DNA of 64,000 nucleotides from an uncultured Bacteroidales bacterium (GTDB lineage: Bacteria > Bacteroidota > Bacteroidia > Bacteroidales > UBA932), in the NCBI GenBank assembly GCA_944322605.1, contig CALUPD010000039.1:27201-91200 (forward strand). Direction: 5' to 3'. Every line of letters starts with the position of its first letter. Positions within the stretch are counted from its first letter, which is position 1. The notes beneath the pieces were generated by a model, which had not been told where the DNA came from, did no database searches, and saw nothing but the letters and a program-made list of their open reading frames with translations. The position numbers and the translations under genes are program-made. This document shows, piece after piece, positions 34,100-42,000 of the stretch.

Positions 34100-34474
34100 A
34101 TGAAAAAAGGGTTGAAAGTCATATGCATTATATCGGGGACGGTGTTCCTTGCCATAGGTGTGGCCGGAATCTTTCTGCCCCTTGTCCCGACTACTCCTTT
34201 TCTGCTTCTTACGGCGGCCTTGTATCTTCGCGGTTCGGGGAGGCTGTACCGCCGGCTTGTTTCGCATAAGGTTCTCGGGCCGTATATCCTGAATTACAGG
34301 GAAAAGAAAATAATACCTTTAAGGGCGAAGGTGGCTACGTTGTCGATTATGTGGGTTTCGATGATTGCCTGCATCCTGTTTTTCATTCCAGTGGTTTGGG
34401 GCAAGGTCCTTTTGGCCTTGGTCGGGGCAGGCGTTACTGTGCACATAATGTCATTCAAAAGCGGTGTGTCGTAA
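34100..34474 (+). CDS. YbaN family (DUF454) inner-membrane protein
   Basis: A 124-aa membrane protein of the YbaN/DUF454 family. The diagnostic block GIFLPLVPTTPFLLLTAALYLR (split over residues 22-43), HKVLGPYILNYREKKIIPLRAK and three to four membrane segments are present. Function in the family is unknown. The start at 34100 (MKKGLKV) is preferred because the in-frame ATG at 34043 lies inside the preceding terminator hairpin. Confidence 0.88.
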   Translation: MKKGLKVICIISGTVFLAIGVAGIFLPLVPTTPFLLLTAALYLRGSGRLYRRLVSHKVLGPYILNYREKKIIPLRAKVATLSIMWVSMIACILFFIPVVWGKVLLALVGAGVTVHIMSFKSGVS

Positions 34475-34558
34475 TTGCAAGCTGCTGCGTTATTGTCGGA
34501 TTCGGGCTAAATTTTGCCAACTGATTTTGGCAATTATACCTATACTTAGCGAAAACCT

Positions 34559-34589
34559 TTTGCATTCCGCTCGATTTTTCCTACCTTTG
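34559..34589 (+). promoter_or_regulatory. consensus Bacteroidetes promoter upstream of the small lipoprotein pair
   Basis: TTTG at 34559-34562, a 19-nt spacer and TACCTTTG at 34582-34589 match the consensus exactly. The nearest ATG is that of a 25-codon frame at 34612; the lipoprotein starts over 200 nt away. Confidence 0.75.
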
Positions 34590-34611
34590 AAACGAAGCAA
34601 ACGGAAAGCGC

Positions 34612-34689
34612 ATGTATTTCCATATCTACAAAATACTTACACGCCTGTTTATTATAGGCAAAAACGCTTTTGACACAATCGCCGGTTGA
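34612..34689 (+). CDS. possible 25-aa leader peptide
   Basis: A short frame (MYFHIYKILTRLFIIGKNAF and five more residues) that starts 22 nt after the -7 box. It is basic and hydrophobic. Its only support is the position behind a consensus promoter; no terminator or alternative hairpin was found nearby, so it may be chance. Confidence 0.25.
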   Translation: MYFHIYKILTRLFIIGKNAFDTIAG

Positions 34690-34806
34690 AATCCGCAATC
34701 GGCAAATTCATTATTACCACCTATCGAGTCTTAATTGACGGCAGCGTGATTTCTTCCGACATATCATTTCTTGTATTCGCCAATAACTAAAATTAAAATC
34801 GATATT

Positions 34807-35282
34807 ATGAAAAATAATTCATCATTCCTTATAATGGCAATATGCCTGTTTTGCTTCAAGGATGCACCATTGATTATGCAAATGCGGTCGATATAACGCT
34901 TAAAAACAATCTTGATTCCCCGATTACCGTCGTCATCCAAAACAGGGATCTCGCTTCTCAGTACGACATAGCCATTATTGACCGGAAATGCGAGCATCGG
35001 ATTGTTCATAGCGGATACATGTCAGGTTCACCTGATATAGAACACAATGACATGTTTTGGGATTCGGAGGCAAGAATGCTTCTGCCGCTAAGCATCGAAG
35101 TCATATACGCAGACGGAAACAGGCACATTTATAGCAGTGCCGACACGGACGCAAGCCGCAATCCTTGCATATTCGACGAGGAATATTTCACCCGGACATA
35201 TTCAGGCGGAACAGTCACTTACGAATTCGCTTTCGACGAAAAGGATTACGCGCTTGCGGCTGACGACAATAATAACCAATAA
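34807..35282 (+). pseudogene. small lipoprotein with a frameshifted signal peptide
   Basis: The ATG at 34807 opens a normal signal-peptide start (MKNNSSFLIMAICL), but the lipobox LLQGC and the rest of the protein (TIDYANAVDITLKN to the stop at 35282) are in another frame. Joining the frames near 34848 needs one extra base, for example CTG-GTT-TTG in place of CTG-TTT-TGC, and would give a normal lipoprotein of about 158 residues. The mature part is a paralogue of the next gene (shared pattern EVIYADGxxxxY, RNPC/KNPC and DYALA). The short in-frame ATG at 34842 leaves too little for a signal peptide. It may be a real mutation, phase-variable control or a base-calling error. Confidence 0.65.
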
Positions 35283-35290
35283 CCCACGCC

Positions 35291-35854
35291 ATGAAAACAA
35301 ACAAAGCATACTGCATAATCACTGCGGCAGGCAAACTTGCAAAAAGTCTTGCCGCGCCTCTTAAAAAGGCCGCATTGTCCTCCATGCTGCCTGTTGCAAC
35401 GGCTGCCATGTTAATGACAGGTTGCACCGCACAGATAAGCGGAATCTACGATGCCGAAATTGTTTATGAAAACCAGTTCAGCACCCCGATTGTGCTTGCG
35501 ATATGGATGAACGCTGAAGACGAAGTGCCGGCAGCACTGGCCGAAATAGAAGCAGGAGGAGAATTCGTATTCTTTTCAGAAAGGGTAAAAACGCAGGAAT
35601 TTGACGCCACGCCCGCCATAGCCGAAATGATAAAAGGCGAGTTCCCTGGAAAAGTGGAAATAACCTACGCTGACGGCAGAAGCTATGCCTACCTGCCGCG
35701 ACAGACGGATTTGGAAAAGAATCCGTGCCTTATGGATTCATACACTTGCTACCACAGTTACAAAACTAAGATCACGGCCTGCCGGTTCACCTACACTTTC
35801 ACGTATCGCGATTACGCCTTGGCACGTAATTCAGGCGGTACCTCCGGCGAATAG
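35291..35854 (+). CDS. small lipoprotein, paralogue of the preceding gene
   Basis: A 187-aa lipoprotein of unknown function. It has a long basic N-terminus followed by the hydrophobic stretch ending in lipobox LMTGC (Cys45). The mature part is beta-rich and matches the upstream gene in order and pattern: IVYENQFSTPIVLAIW against ITLKNNLDSPITVVIQ, EITYADGRSYAY against EVIYADGNRHIY, then KNPCLMD and RDYALA. The two lie 8 nt apart and look like a tandem duplication. A strong convergent terminator follows. Confidence 0.75.
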   Translation: MKTNKAYCIITAAGKLAKSLAAPLKKAALSSMLPVATAAMLMTGCTAQISGIYDAEIVYENQFSTPIVLAIWMNAEDEVPAALAEIEAGGEFVFFSERVKTQEFDATPAIAEMIKGEFPGKVEITYADGRSYAYLPRQTDLEKNPCLMDSYTCYHSYKTKITACRFTYTFTYRDYALARNSGGTSGE

Positions 35855-35927
35855 CAGGCTAAAAAACACAATTTTAGAGTAGTAATACCAGTTACCATCA
35901 CTTGCAATTAGTATAATTGCCATTAAA

Positions 35928-35970
35928 AACTAAGGCCTGCCAAATTGAACAAATTTGGCAGGCCTTAGTT
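35928..35970. terminator. bidirectional terminator between convergent lipoprotein genes
   Basis: AACTAAGGCCTGCCAAATT and AATTTGGCAGGCCTTAGTT form a perfect 19-bp stem with a 5-base loop. T-rich sequence follows on the plus strand and A-rich sequence precedes it, so it can stop both the plus-strand lipoprotein and the minus-strand FN3 gene. Confidence 0.9.
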
Positions 35971-35994
35971 TATTGTCAAGCAGGATCAGCCCGA

Positions 35995-37134
35995 TTATTT
36001 TTTGACAAGGGTGAATTCCCCGGCCCTAAGCGTTATAGGGTCTCCTTCATGGGATCCTTCAGGATAATAGAATCCAATTGCATTTGTGCTTTGGAAGCCG
36101 AAAACATCGAATGCATGGATTGTTATGTTAGGCTCTTTGACATACGAACTTGTGGCATTGCCTCCAGTCTCATCAAGGGTGAGAGTGCATACCGGGGCAT
36201 TTCCTGGTACAGGTTGCCAATGTTTGCTGCCATCTGTATTTTGAACTTCAGCGAATGCAAGCCATGTAGGAGTGAAACCGTTTGATGGGCTGCCGCATGA
36301 TACTTCGTTGTAGATATCGATAGAGTTGGCTGCTCCTGTCGTCATTATGGCGACGGCGAGCATTTCATCAGGCTTGAAGATGGCTGACAGCCCGCTTATG
36401 AGATACCTTCCTGGAACGGTCGTGTCTTCGGTTATTTCCAGTTCGGCGGTGACAGGATTATTACTAAATTCAGTGCTTGTGATTGCACCGTCACTTATCA
36501 TGACTGTAAGTGTCTGAGGCCATGTGGCGGTCCATGTGCCTACCCATCTTTGGTCCATTATGGCGAAAGACCTTGTTGCCCAAGATGATTCCTTGAATGC
36601 TTCATCGGTTGTCAGAGCCTGCACTTCTATAGTGTAGGAATTCCCCATGAGAAGGTCCGTGAATTCCAGTCTTGTTTCTTCCGTGGTGAGTTCTTCGCCT
36701 TCGTTGAAGATGTATTTGTAGCTTGTGGCGTTTTCAACTGCTTCCCAAGTGACTACTGCCGAAGTTTCGCCTTTTTCAATAGTAAGGACCGGAGTGGCGA
36801 GCTTTTGCTGCTCGATTTCGACACTGGCATAGCCTGGCTCTGAATCCAAGTATTTTTCTCCGTCGCCTTTGGCGGTTACGCTGATATTATAGTTGCCGGG
36901 TGCTATGTTCTCATAGGTGGCCGTCGTTTCAGTGACGGTTTTGTCTTCGTTCTGGAAATTCACGACGTAAGCGACAGCATTGGCTACTTCAGGCCATGAA
37001 ATGGTGAATGACGTTTTTGTCACCTTGACTGTAGGCACAGGAGTGTCCAGTTTCTGCGACTTTTCTTCTTTTTCGCATGAGGCCAAGGCAGAAACGATGG
37101 CGGCGCATGCGAGGAATGTAAGTAATTTTTTCAT
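35995..37134 (-). CDS. fibronectin type III lipoprotein, paralogue of the gene at 32724
   Basis: A 379-aa lipoprotein with lipobox ALASC (Cys20). Two FN3-like domains follow (FTISWPEVANAVAYVVNF and VVTWEAVENATSYKYIF), then a C-terminal beta domain starting GTWTATWPQTLTV. Domain order and the linking sequence (YLISGLSAIF against YHITGLSSVD) match the gene at 32724-34010. The two paralogues flank the small-lipoprotein pair in opposite orientation. Ligand and role are unknown. Confidence 0.82.
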   Translation of the reverse strand: MKKLLTFLACAAIVSALASCEKEEKSQKLDTPVPTVKVTKTSFTISWPEVANAVAYVVNFQNEDKTVTETTATYENIAPGNYNISVTAKGDGEKYLDSEPGYASVEIEQQKLATPVLTIEKGETSAVVTWEAVENATSYKYIFNEGEELTTEETRLEFTDLLMGNSYTIEVQALTTDEAFKESSWATRSFAIMDQRWVGTWTATWPQTLTVMISDGAITSTEFSNNPVTAELEITEDTTVPGRYLISGLSAIFKPDEMLAVAIMTTGAANSIDIYNEVSCGSPSNGFTPTWLAFAEVQNTDGSKHWQPVPGNAPVCTLTLDETGGNATSSYVKEPNITIHAFDVFGFQSTNAIGFYYPEGSHEGDPITLRAGEFTLVKK

Positions 37135-37269
37135 TTTGTATAATCTTTTAGTTTTTATTAATTGCGTAATTATTCATAATTCATAACCCGTGCCATTTTC
37201 TTTTCGGAAAGAAAAAAGCAAGGGCCGACAAAAATAATTAAAAATATGCATATTGAAAGATATATTTAT

Positions 37270-37277
37270 TATATTTG
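37270..37277 (+). promoter_or_regulatory. -7 box of the lysine-cluster leader
   Basis: TATATTTG matches TAnnTTTG, 18 nt before the leader ATG at 37296. No TTTG stands at the usual distance upstream, so the promoter may be weak or activator-dependent. Confidence 0.5.
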
Positions 37278-37295
37278 CGTTGGAAAAACGGAAAT

Positions 37296-37382
37296 ATGAT
37301 GAATTCGATGGCAATGATGTCCAAGAAAAGTTATAAACGCGGTAAGCAGGTTTCTAATCTGTTGCGGGACTCTCTTGTGTGA
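37296..37382 (+). CDS. 28-aa Met/Lys-rich leader peptide
   Basis: The frame reads MMNSMAMMSKKSYKRGKQVS and eight more residues, ending TGA at 37380-37382. Five of the first eight residues are Met, and four Lys codons follow. It begins just after a -7 box and ends 36 nt before a terminator hairpin that precedes dapE. This is the layout of a ribosome-mediated attenuator for an aspartate-family (Lys/Met) operon. Coding evidence is limited to codon clustering and position. Confidence 0.5.
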   Translation: MMNSMAMMSKKSYKRGKQVSNLLRDSLV

Positions 37383-37416
37383 TTTGACCATGAATCCGAA
37401 TAAGGCATACTTGATC

Positions 37417-37446
37417 AGGCAGTCCCCGAAAAGGACTGCTTTTTTT
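37417..37446 (+). terminator. attenuator-type terminator immediately upstream of dapE
   Basis: GCAGTCC (37419-37425) pairs with GGACTGC (37433-37439), extended by two weaker pairs, and seven T follow (37440-37446). The dapE ATG is at 37461. AGTCCC at 37421-37426 can instead pair with GGGACT at 37366-37371 inside the leader frame, a possible antiterminator that a ribosome finishing the leader would mask. Confidence 0.75.
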
Positions 37447-37460
37447 GTGATATTGACTAT

Positions 37461-38606
37461 ATGGATACAGGCAGGTTTTTGGAAATATTGGGAATAGATT
37501 CCACATCTTCGAAGGAAAGGGCTCTCGCGGAATACATAGCCGCGAATTTCGTGACTCCCTTTTCAAAGGTCGGCGTTATGGAAACAGGTGACGGCACGTT
37601 GAATGTCATGCTCAGCTGGGGCAAGCCTGATGTCGTTTTCTGCACTCATCTCGATACGGTGCCTCCGTATATTCCGCCGTCAGTGGAGGAATGCGGCTGC
37701 GCGGCTGAAGGCCGGGGACCGGTTGAGTTGCCGGCAGGCGGAGGCGGATGCGGTGCCGGGCGGGAATCCGGCGGTTCAAGTCGCGGCAGCAACGTTTCTG
37801 CTTCGGCTATGGCGGACGGCTGGCAGTCCGGACATAAGGACCTGTTGATAAAAGGGCGCGGGAGCTGCGATGCCAAGGGCCAGATAATATCGATGTACGA
37901 GGCATGCTTAGAACTTGAAAGGCGGGGATTCGACGGTTTCGGGCTCTTGCTTCTTGCCGGTGAGGAAACAGGTTCGATAGGGGCGAAAAGAATGTCTTCC
38001 GAAATCGGGGGCGAATACCTTATCGTCGGGGAACCTACGGACAATAAGATGATAAAGGCATGCAAGGGTACGAAGTCGTTCGAGGCCGGCATTTACGGAA
38101 CGCCGTCCCATTCGGGCTATCCGGAATACGGGGCGAGCGCGGTGGAAAGGTTCGTGGATTTCATGCAGCAGCTGCGCGGCTTCGATTTTCCTGACGACCA
38201 GGTGCTCGGCAAGACTACATGGAACATAGGCAAGCTTTCAAGCGACAATCCGCAGAATATACTGAGCGGATTCCTGTCATTCAGGATTTATTTCAGGACC
38301 ACGTTTTCGACTGATTCCATGGTGACCGGCTTCATGCGTTCGTATGGCGGGCTTCCTTATGCGGAAATACGGGAATTCGGAGGAGATACTCCTTCGGAGT
38401 TTTTCACGCTTCCGGGATTCGATTACGCAAATGCGGCATTCGGGAGCGACGCCCCGCATCTGAAAGGATTCAGGCACAAGATTCTTTACGGGCCGGGTTC
38501 GATACTTTCGGCCCATACGGACAAGGAGCATGTGAGGATTTCGGACATCGAAAAGGCCGTAAGCGATTATGTGAGGATGTTCATGGCATTGAAAGGGGTG
38601 GCATGA
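37461..38606 (+). CDS. dapE: M20 peptidase, probable succinyl-diaminopimelate desuccinylase
   Basis: A 381-aa zinc amidohydrolase of the ArgE/DapE branch of M20. Metal and catalytic motifs are intact: THLDTVPP (His63, Asp65), the bridging Asp in GRGSCDAKG (Asp137) and LAGEETGSIGAK (catalytic Glu pair), then VGEPT. It is the first gene of a cluster that includes dapD, so the desuccinylation step (N-succinyl-LL-DAP to LL-DAP) is the natural role; ArgE-like acetylornithine activity cannot be excluded by sequence. Residues 75-127 form an insert rich in Gly, Ala, Ser and Cys between the two metal motifs, absent from usual M20 enzymes. Expression probably depends on the upstream attenuator. Confidence 0.8.
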   Translation: MDTGRFLEILGIDSTSSKERALAEYIAANFVTPFSKVGVMETGDGTLNVMLSWGKPDVVFCTHLDTVPPYIPPSVEECGCAAEGRGPVELPAGGGGCGAGRESGGSSRGSNVSASAMADGWQSGHKDLLIKGRGSCDAKGQIISMYEACLELERRGFDGFGLLLLAGEETGSIGAKRMSSEIGGEYLIVGEPTDNKMIKACKGTKSFEAGIYGTPSHSGYPEYGASAVERFVDFMQQLRGFDFPDDQVLGKTTWNIGKLSSDNPQNILSGFLSFRIYFRTTFSTDSMVTGFMRSYGGLPYAEIREFGGDTPSEFFTLPGFDYANAAFGSDAPHLKGFRHKILYGPGSILSAHTDKEHVRISDIEKAVSDYVRMFMALKGVA

Positions 38607-38709
38607 GATGGGTACATGTCTCCGGCGCGCAGGTAAAGGCCGCCCTTGCGTGAAGGCTGCAAAATCGTTTGAAACTGAATAGGATAATTAATAATAAATA
38701 ATTTAACAT

Positions 38710-39744
38710 ATGGAAAAAATTAAAGTAGGAGTTTTGGGATGCACAGGAGCTGTCGGGCAGAAGCTCGTTTCATTGCTCGGCAGGCATCCGTTTTTTGAAA
38801 TAAGCGAGCTTGTCGCTTCTGAAAAATCGGCAGGCATGAAGTACGCGGAAAGGACAAGCTGGAGGGAAGCCTCTCCAATGCCGGGATATGTGAGGGACAT
38901 TGTCATAAAGTCCCCTTGCGAGGAACTGGACGCCCGCATTCTGTTTTCAGGACTGGACGCTTCCGTTGCAGGGGAGATAGAATCGGATTATGCAGGCAGG
39001 GGATATGCGGTGGTGAGCAATTCCCGAAACCACAGGATGGATGAATTCGTGCCTCTCGTGATTCCGGAAGTGAACGGAAGCCATATTGCCATGGTCCGTG
39101 ACCAGGAAACCTATAAAAAAAGCGGCGGTTTCATCGTCACCAACCCCAATTGCTCGACCATAGTGCTTGCTCTTGCCCTGTATCCCATATACCGCGATTT
39201 CGGCGTGGACAAGGCGATGGTCACTACCATGCAGGCCATTTCCGGCGGAGGATATCCTGGCGTTCCATCGATGGACATACTGGGCAATGTAGTCCCGCAT
39301 ATTTCCGGCGAGGAGCAGAAGATGGAAACTGAGCTGCTTAAAATATTCGGGTCTTACGACGGAAACCATGTGAGCAACGCCGATATAACGGTTTCCGCTT
39401 CATGCAACAGGGTGCCTGTGAGGGACGGGCACACGATGTCGGTGTCATTCTCGACATGCCGCGAGGCGACGTCCGAAGATTTGATAAAATCTTTATGCTC
39501 TTATGAAGATTTGGAACTAAATTTGTCGCCTGACCAGGTGGTTGCCTATATGGACGATCCTGCAAGGCCTCAGCCGTTGCTCGATTCGGCTACGGGAGGG
39601 GGAATGACAGTTACAGTGGGCAATTTGAGAAAATGCCCGGTCCTCGGGTGGAAATTCAACGCTTTCGGCCATAATACGGTCAGGGGAGCTGCCGGAGCGG
39701 CGATTTTGAATGCCGAGCTTCTTGTAAAGGAAGGGTTCGTTTAG
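38710..39744 (+). CDS. asd: aspartate-semialdehyde dehydrogenase
   Basis: A 344-aa enzyme that reduces aspartyl phosphate to aspartate semialdehyde, the branch point to lysine, methionine and threonine. The NADP-binding VLGCTGAVGQ is at 8-17, the catalytic Cys148 is in NPNCST, and the substrate-binding SGGGYPG and the C-terminal His in CNRVPVRDGHT are present. It starts 103 nt after dapE and 78 nt before lysC. Confidence 0.95.
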   Translation: MEKIKVGVLGCTGAVGQKLVSLLGRHPFFEISELVASEKSAGMKYAERTSWREASPMPGYVRDIVIKSPCEELDARILFSGLDASVAGEIESDYAGRGYAVVSNSRNHRMDEFVPLVIPEVNGSHIAMVRDQETYKKSGGFIVTNPNCSTIVLALALYPIYRDFGVDKAMVTTMQAISGGGYPGVPSMDILGNVVPHISGEEQKMETELLKIFGSYDGNHVSNADITVSASCNRVPVRDGHTMSVSFSTCREATSEDLIKSLCSYEDLELNLSPDQVVAYMDDPARPQPLLDSATGGGMTVTVGNLRKCPVLGWKFNAFGHNTVRGAAGAAILNAELLVKEGFV

Positions 39745-39822
39745 CATGTGGTTTTATGACATTTCCGGACATGCCGGCACCGGATGCCGGATGCCCGGAT
39801 ATATTGAAGCGGAGATTGGTTT

Positions 39823-41175
39823 ATGATAGTGATGAAATTCGGCGGCACGTCAGTCGCCAATTGCGAGGCCATAACGAGAATGGTGTCGATAGTAGGGAGC
39901 AAGCTTGAAGAAAGGCCTGTAGTGGTTGTTTCGGCTCTGTCCAAAGTCACGGATTCATTGTACAGGATATGCGATTTCGCCCAAGCGCAGAACGAAGCGG
40001 GCGCGATGGAGTGTCTTGAGCAATTGAGAAACAGGCATTTGTCGCTTGCGCGAGAGCTTATGGAAGGCAAACTGCAATTGAAAGAGGAGGCGGAAGGCAA
40101 GGTGAACGGCATTTTCGACACTTTGAAGTCTCTTGTGTGCGCGGTGTGTTCCTTGGGCGAATTGTCCGACAGGGTGAAGGCGAGGATAATATCTTCAGGC
40201 GAATACCTTTCGTCTAACATAATATGCTTTGCGATGAACGCCAAAGGCATCAAGACGAATTTTATCGATGCAGGCACGATGATAATCACAAGCGACGATT
40301 ACCTTAAGGGAGAGCCTGACATGGACAGGATATGTGAGATAGTGCCTGGCAAAGTGGCGGAAGCATATTCCGGAGTCGACGCCGTGATAACGCAAGGATT
40401 CGTGGCCGCTGCCGGGGACGGGACGAGGACTGTGCTCGGGCGCGGGGGATCGGACTATACGGCTTCTCTCATAGGCATGGCCATTGATGCGAAAAGAATC
40501 GAGATATGGACGGATGTGGACGGCGTACATACGGCCGATCCGAGGAGGGTCGAAAATACAAGAAGCCTGAAACGCATTTCTTTCGAAGAAGCTGCGGAAA
40601 TGGCTTATTTCGGGGCGAAAGTCCTGCATCCGCTTACCATAGAGCCTGCTGTGGACAAGGATATTCCTATCTACGTGCTCGATTCGCTGAATCCGTCCGC
40701 ATGCGGCACTGCCATACTCCATGATTCAGCCATAGAAGAGGGCGTGAAGTCTATTTCGTGCAAGGAGAACATATTGGTCATAAACATATTTTCCCCTAAG
40801 ATGATAAATACCTTCGGCTTCTTGGACAAGGTGTTCGACATATTCAAGGAACATAAGGTGTCCGTCGATCTTATAAGCACGTCTGAGGCTAACATATCGC
40901 TTACCGTTGAAGCGGGGCAGAATATAAATGGCGTGGTGAAGGACCTGTCGGACTTTGCGGAAGTGCATGTGGTGGAAGGAAAATCCCAGGTTTCGGTGAT
41001 AGGGAAGAACGTGATAAATATCAAAGGCCTTTTCAAGAACATATTCGGGTCTTTGCTGCAATACAAGATTTACATGATCTCGCAAGGCGCGACTGCGATC
41101 AATCTCAGTTTCGTCATAGACCGCCAGTCGTTGGACGGGGTAATGAAGCAGCTTCATAAATTGCTGTTCGAATAG
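39823..41175 (+). CDS. lysC: aspartate kinase
   Basis: A 450-aa monofunctional aspartokinase that phosphorylates aspartate, the first step of the pathway. The N-terminal MKFGGTSVAN, the GRGGSDYTASLIG substrate region and WTDVDGVHTADPR mark the kinase domain (about 1-280). Two ACT-type regulatory domains follow (from about 300: INIFSPKMINTFGFLDKVFD and VIGKNVINIKGLFKNIFG), so feedback control by lysine or threonine is expected. Length is normal for this subtype. It is in the same direction as asd and dapB, with gaps below 100 nt. Confidence 0.95.
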   Translation: MIVMKFGGTSVANCEAITRMVSIVGSKLEERPVVVVSALSKVTDSLYRICDFAQAQNEAGAMECLEQLRNRHLSLARELMEGKLQLKEEAEGKVNGIFDTLKSLVCAVCSLGELSDRVKARIISSGEYLSSNIICFAMNAKGIKTNFIDAGTMIITSDDYLKGEPDMDRICEIVPGKVAEAYSGVDAVITQGFVAAAGDGTRTVLGRGGSDYTASLIGMAIDAKRIEIWTDVDGVHTADPRRVENTRSLKRISFEEAAEMAYFGAKVLHPLTIEPAVDKDIPIYVLDSLNPSACGTAILHDSAIEEGVKSISCKENILVINIFSPKMINTFGFLDKVFDIFKEHKVSVDLISTSEANISLTVEAGQNINGVVKDLSDFAEVHVVEGKSQVSVIGKNVINIKGLFKNIFGSLLQYKIYMISQGATAINLSFVIDRQSLDGVMKQLHKLLFE

Positions 41176-41273
41176 CGCGAAGCCTGCTGTCCGTGCGGAT
41201 GCCGTGCCGATTTCATGTAGAAAGCGTTTCGCGGAATGCAGCAGGTCAATATCATTCATTAAAAAACAGGAAC

Positions 41274-41939
41274 ATGTTGAAAGTAGTTATAAGCGGATAT
41301 GGCAAGATGGGGCATATGGTAGAGGCCGTCTTGTCGGAAAGGAACATAGAGTGCGCGGGAATCACGGAATCGGTTGCCGGTTTCGACAAGGATATCGCTG
41401 CGCAGAGCGTATGCATAGATTTTACGACTCCGGATGCGTTCCGGAAAAATTATGAGTTCATCGCATCTTCGTTCAAGGCGGCCGTGATCGGTACTACGGG
41501 CTGGTACGATATTGCCGATCAAGTGAAATCATGTTTCCTGCGGCACGGTACGCCGATGATTTATGCTTCCAATTTTTCTGTAGGGGTGAATGTGCTTTTC
41601 AAGACTGTCGAACGCCTTTCCGCGCTTCTCGGCAAGTCAGGAGGGTATAGCCCGTACATAGTGGAGATGCACCATTGCCATAAGCTGGACGCTCCGAGCG
41701 GAACAGCCAAGACTTTGGCTTCGATAGTCGGTTCGGGGACAGGCGTTATTCCCGATGTCCAGTCGGTAAGATGCGGCGAGATACCCGGAATCCATACGGT
41801 GGGGTTCGAAGGGCATGACGACAGGCTCGTTATAAGGCATGAGGCCTTTTCAAGGCGAGGATTCGCTGCCGGGGCTGTGGATGCTGCCGTCATGGTCCAG
41901 AATATGGAAGGCGTGCATGAGTTTATAGAATTGTTGTGA
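41274..41939 (+). CDS. dapB: 4-hydroxy-tetrahydrodipicolinate reductase
   Basis: A 221-aa NAD(P)H-dependent reductase of the DAP pathway. The nucleotide-binding SGYGKMGHMV is at residues 7-16; GTTGW, the catalytic HHCHKLDAPSGTAKTLA and the C-terminal HEAFSRRGFAAGAVDAA are typical. The start at 41274 (MLKVVISGYGKMGH) was chosen; the frame is open further up to 41193, but that part has no family similarity. The protein is at the short end of the usual range. Confidence 0.94.
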   Translation: MLKVVISGYGKMGHMVEAVLSERNIECAGITESVAGFDKDIAAQSVCIDFTTPDAFRKNYEFIASSFKAAVIGTTGWYDIADQVKSCFLRHGTPMIYASNFSVGVNVLFKTVERLSALLGKSGGYSPYIVEMHHCHKLDAPSGTAKTLASIVGSGTGVIPDVQSVRCGEIPGIHTVGFEGHDDRLVIRHEAFSRRGFAAGAVDAAVMVQNMEGVHEFIELL

Positions 41940-42000
41940 TTCGGAATTTTTCGCTTTTGCGGCGTGATGGCCGCAGCGTTTGTCAATAATGAATAAAGAA

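Larger units (their letters stand above)
34475..34806. other. 332-nt region with a strong promoter and long leader
   Basis: Apart from the promoter at 34559-34589 and a possible 25-codon frame at 34612-34689, I see no gene here. The stretch from about 34596 to 34806 would be an unusually long (about 210-nt) leader for the lipoprotein gene that follows. It is AT-rich towards the end. No known riboswitch pattern is recognisable to me. Confidence 0.5.

Noticed and set aside
37390..37497. A short frame starting ATG at 37390 that runs through the attenuator terminator into dapE.
   Set aside because: It crosses the terminator hairpin and has no promoter; the 37296 frame fits the leader role better.
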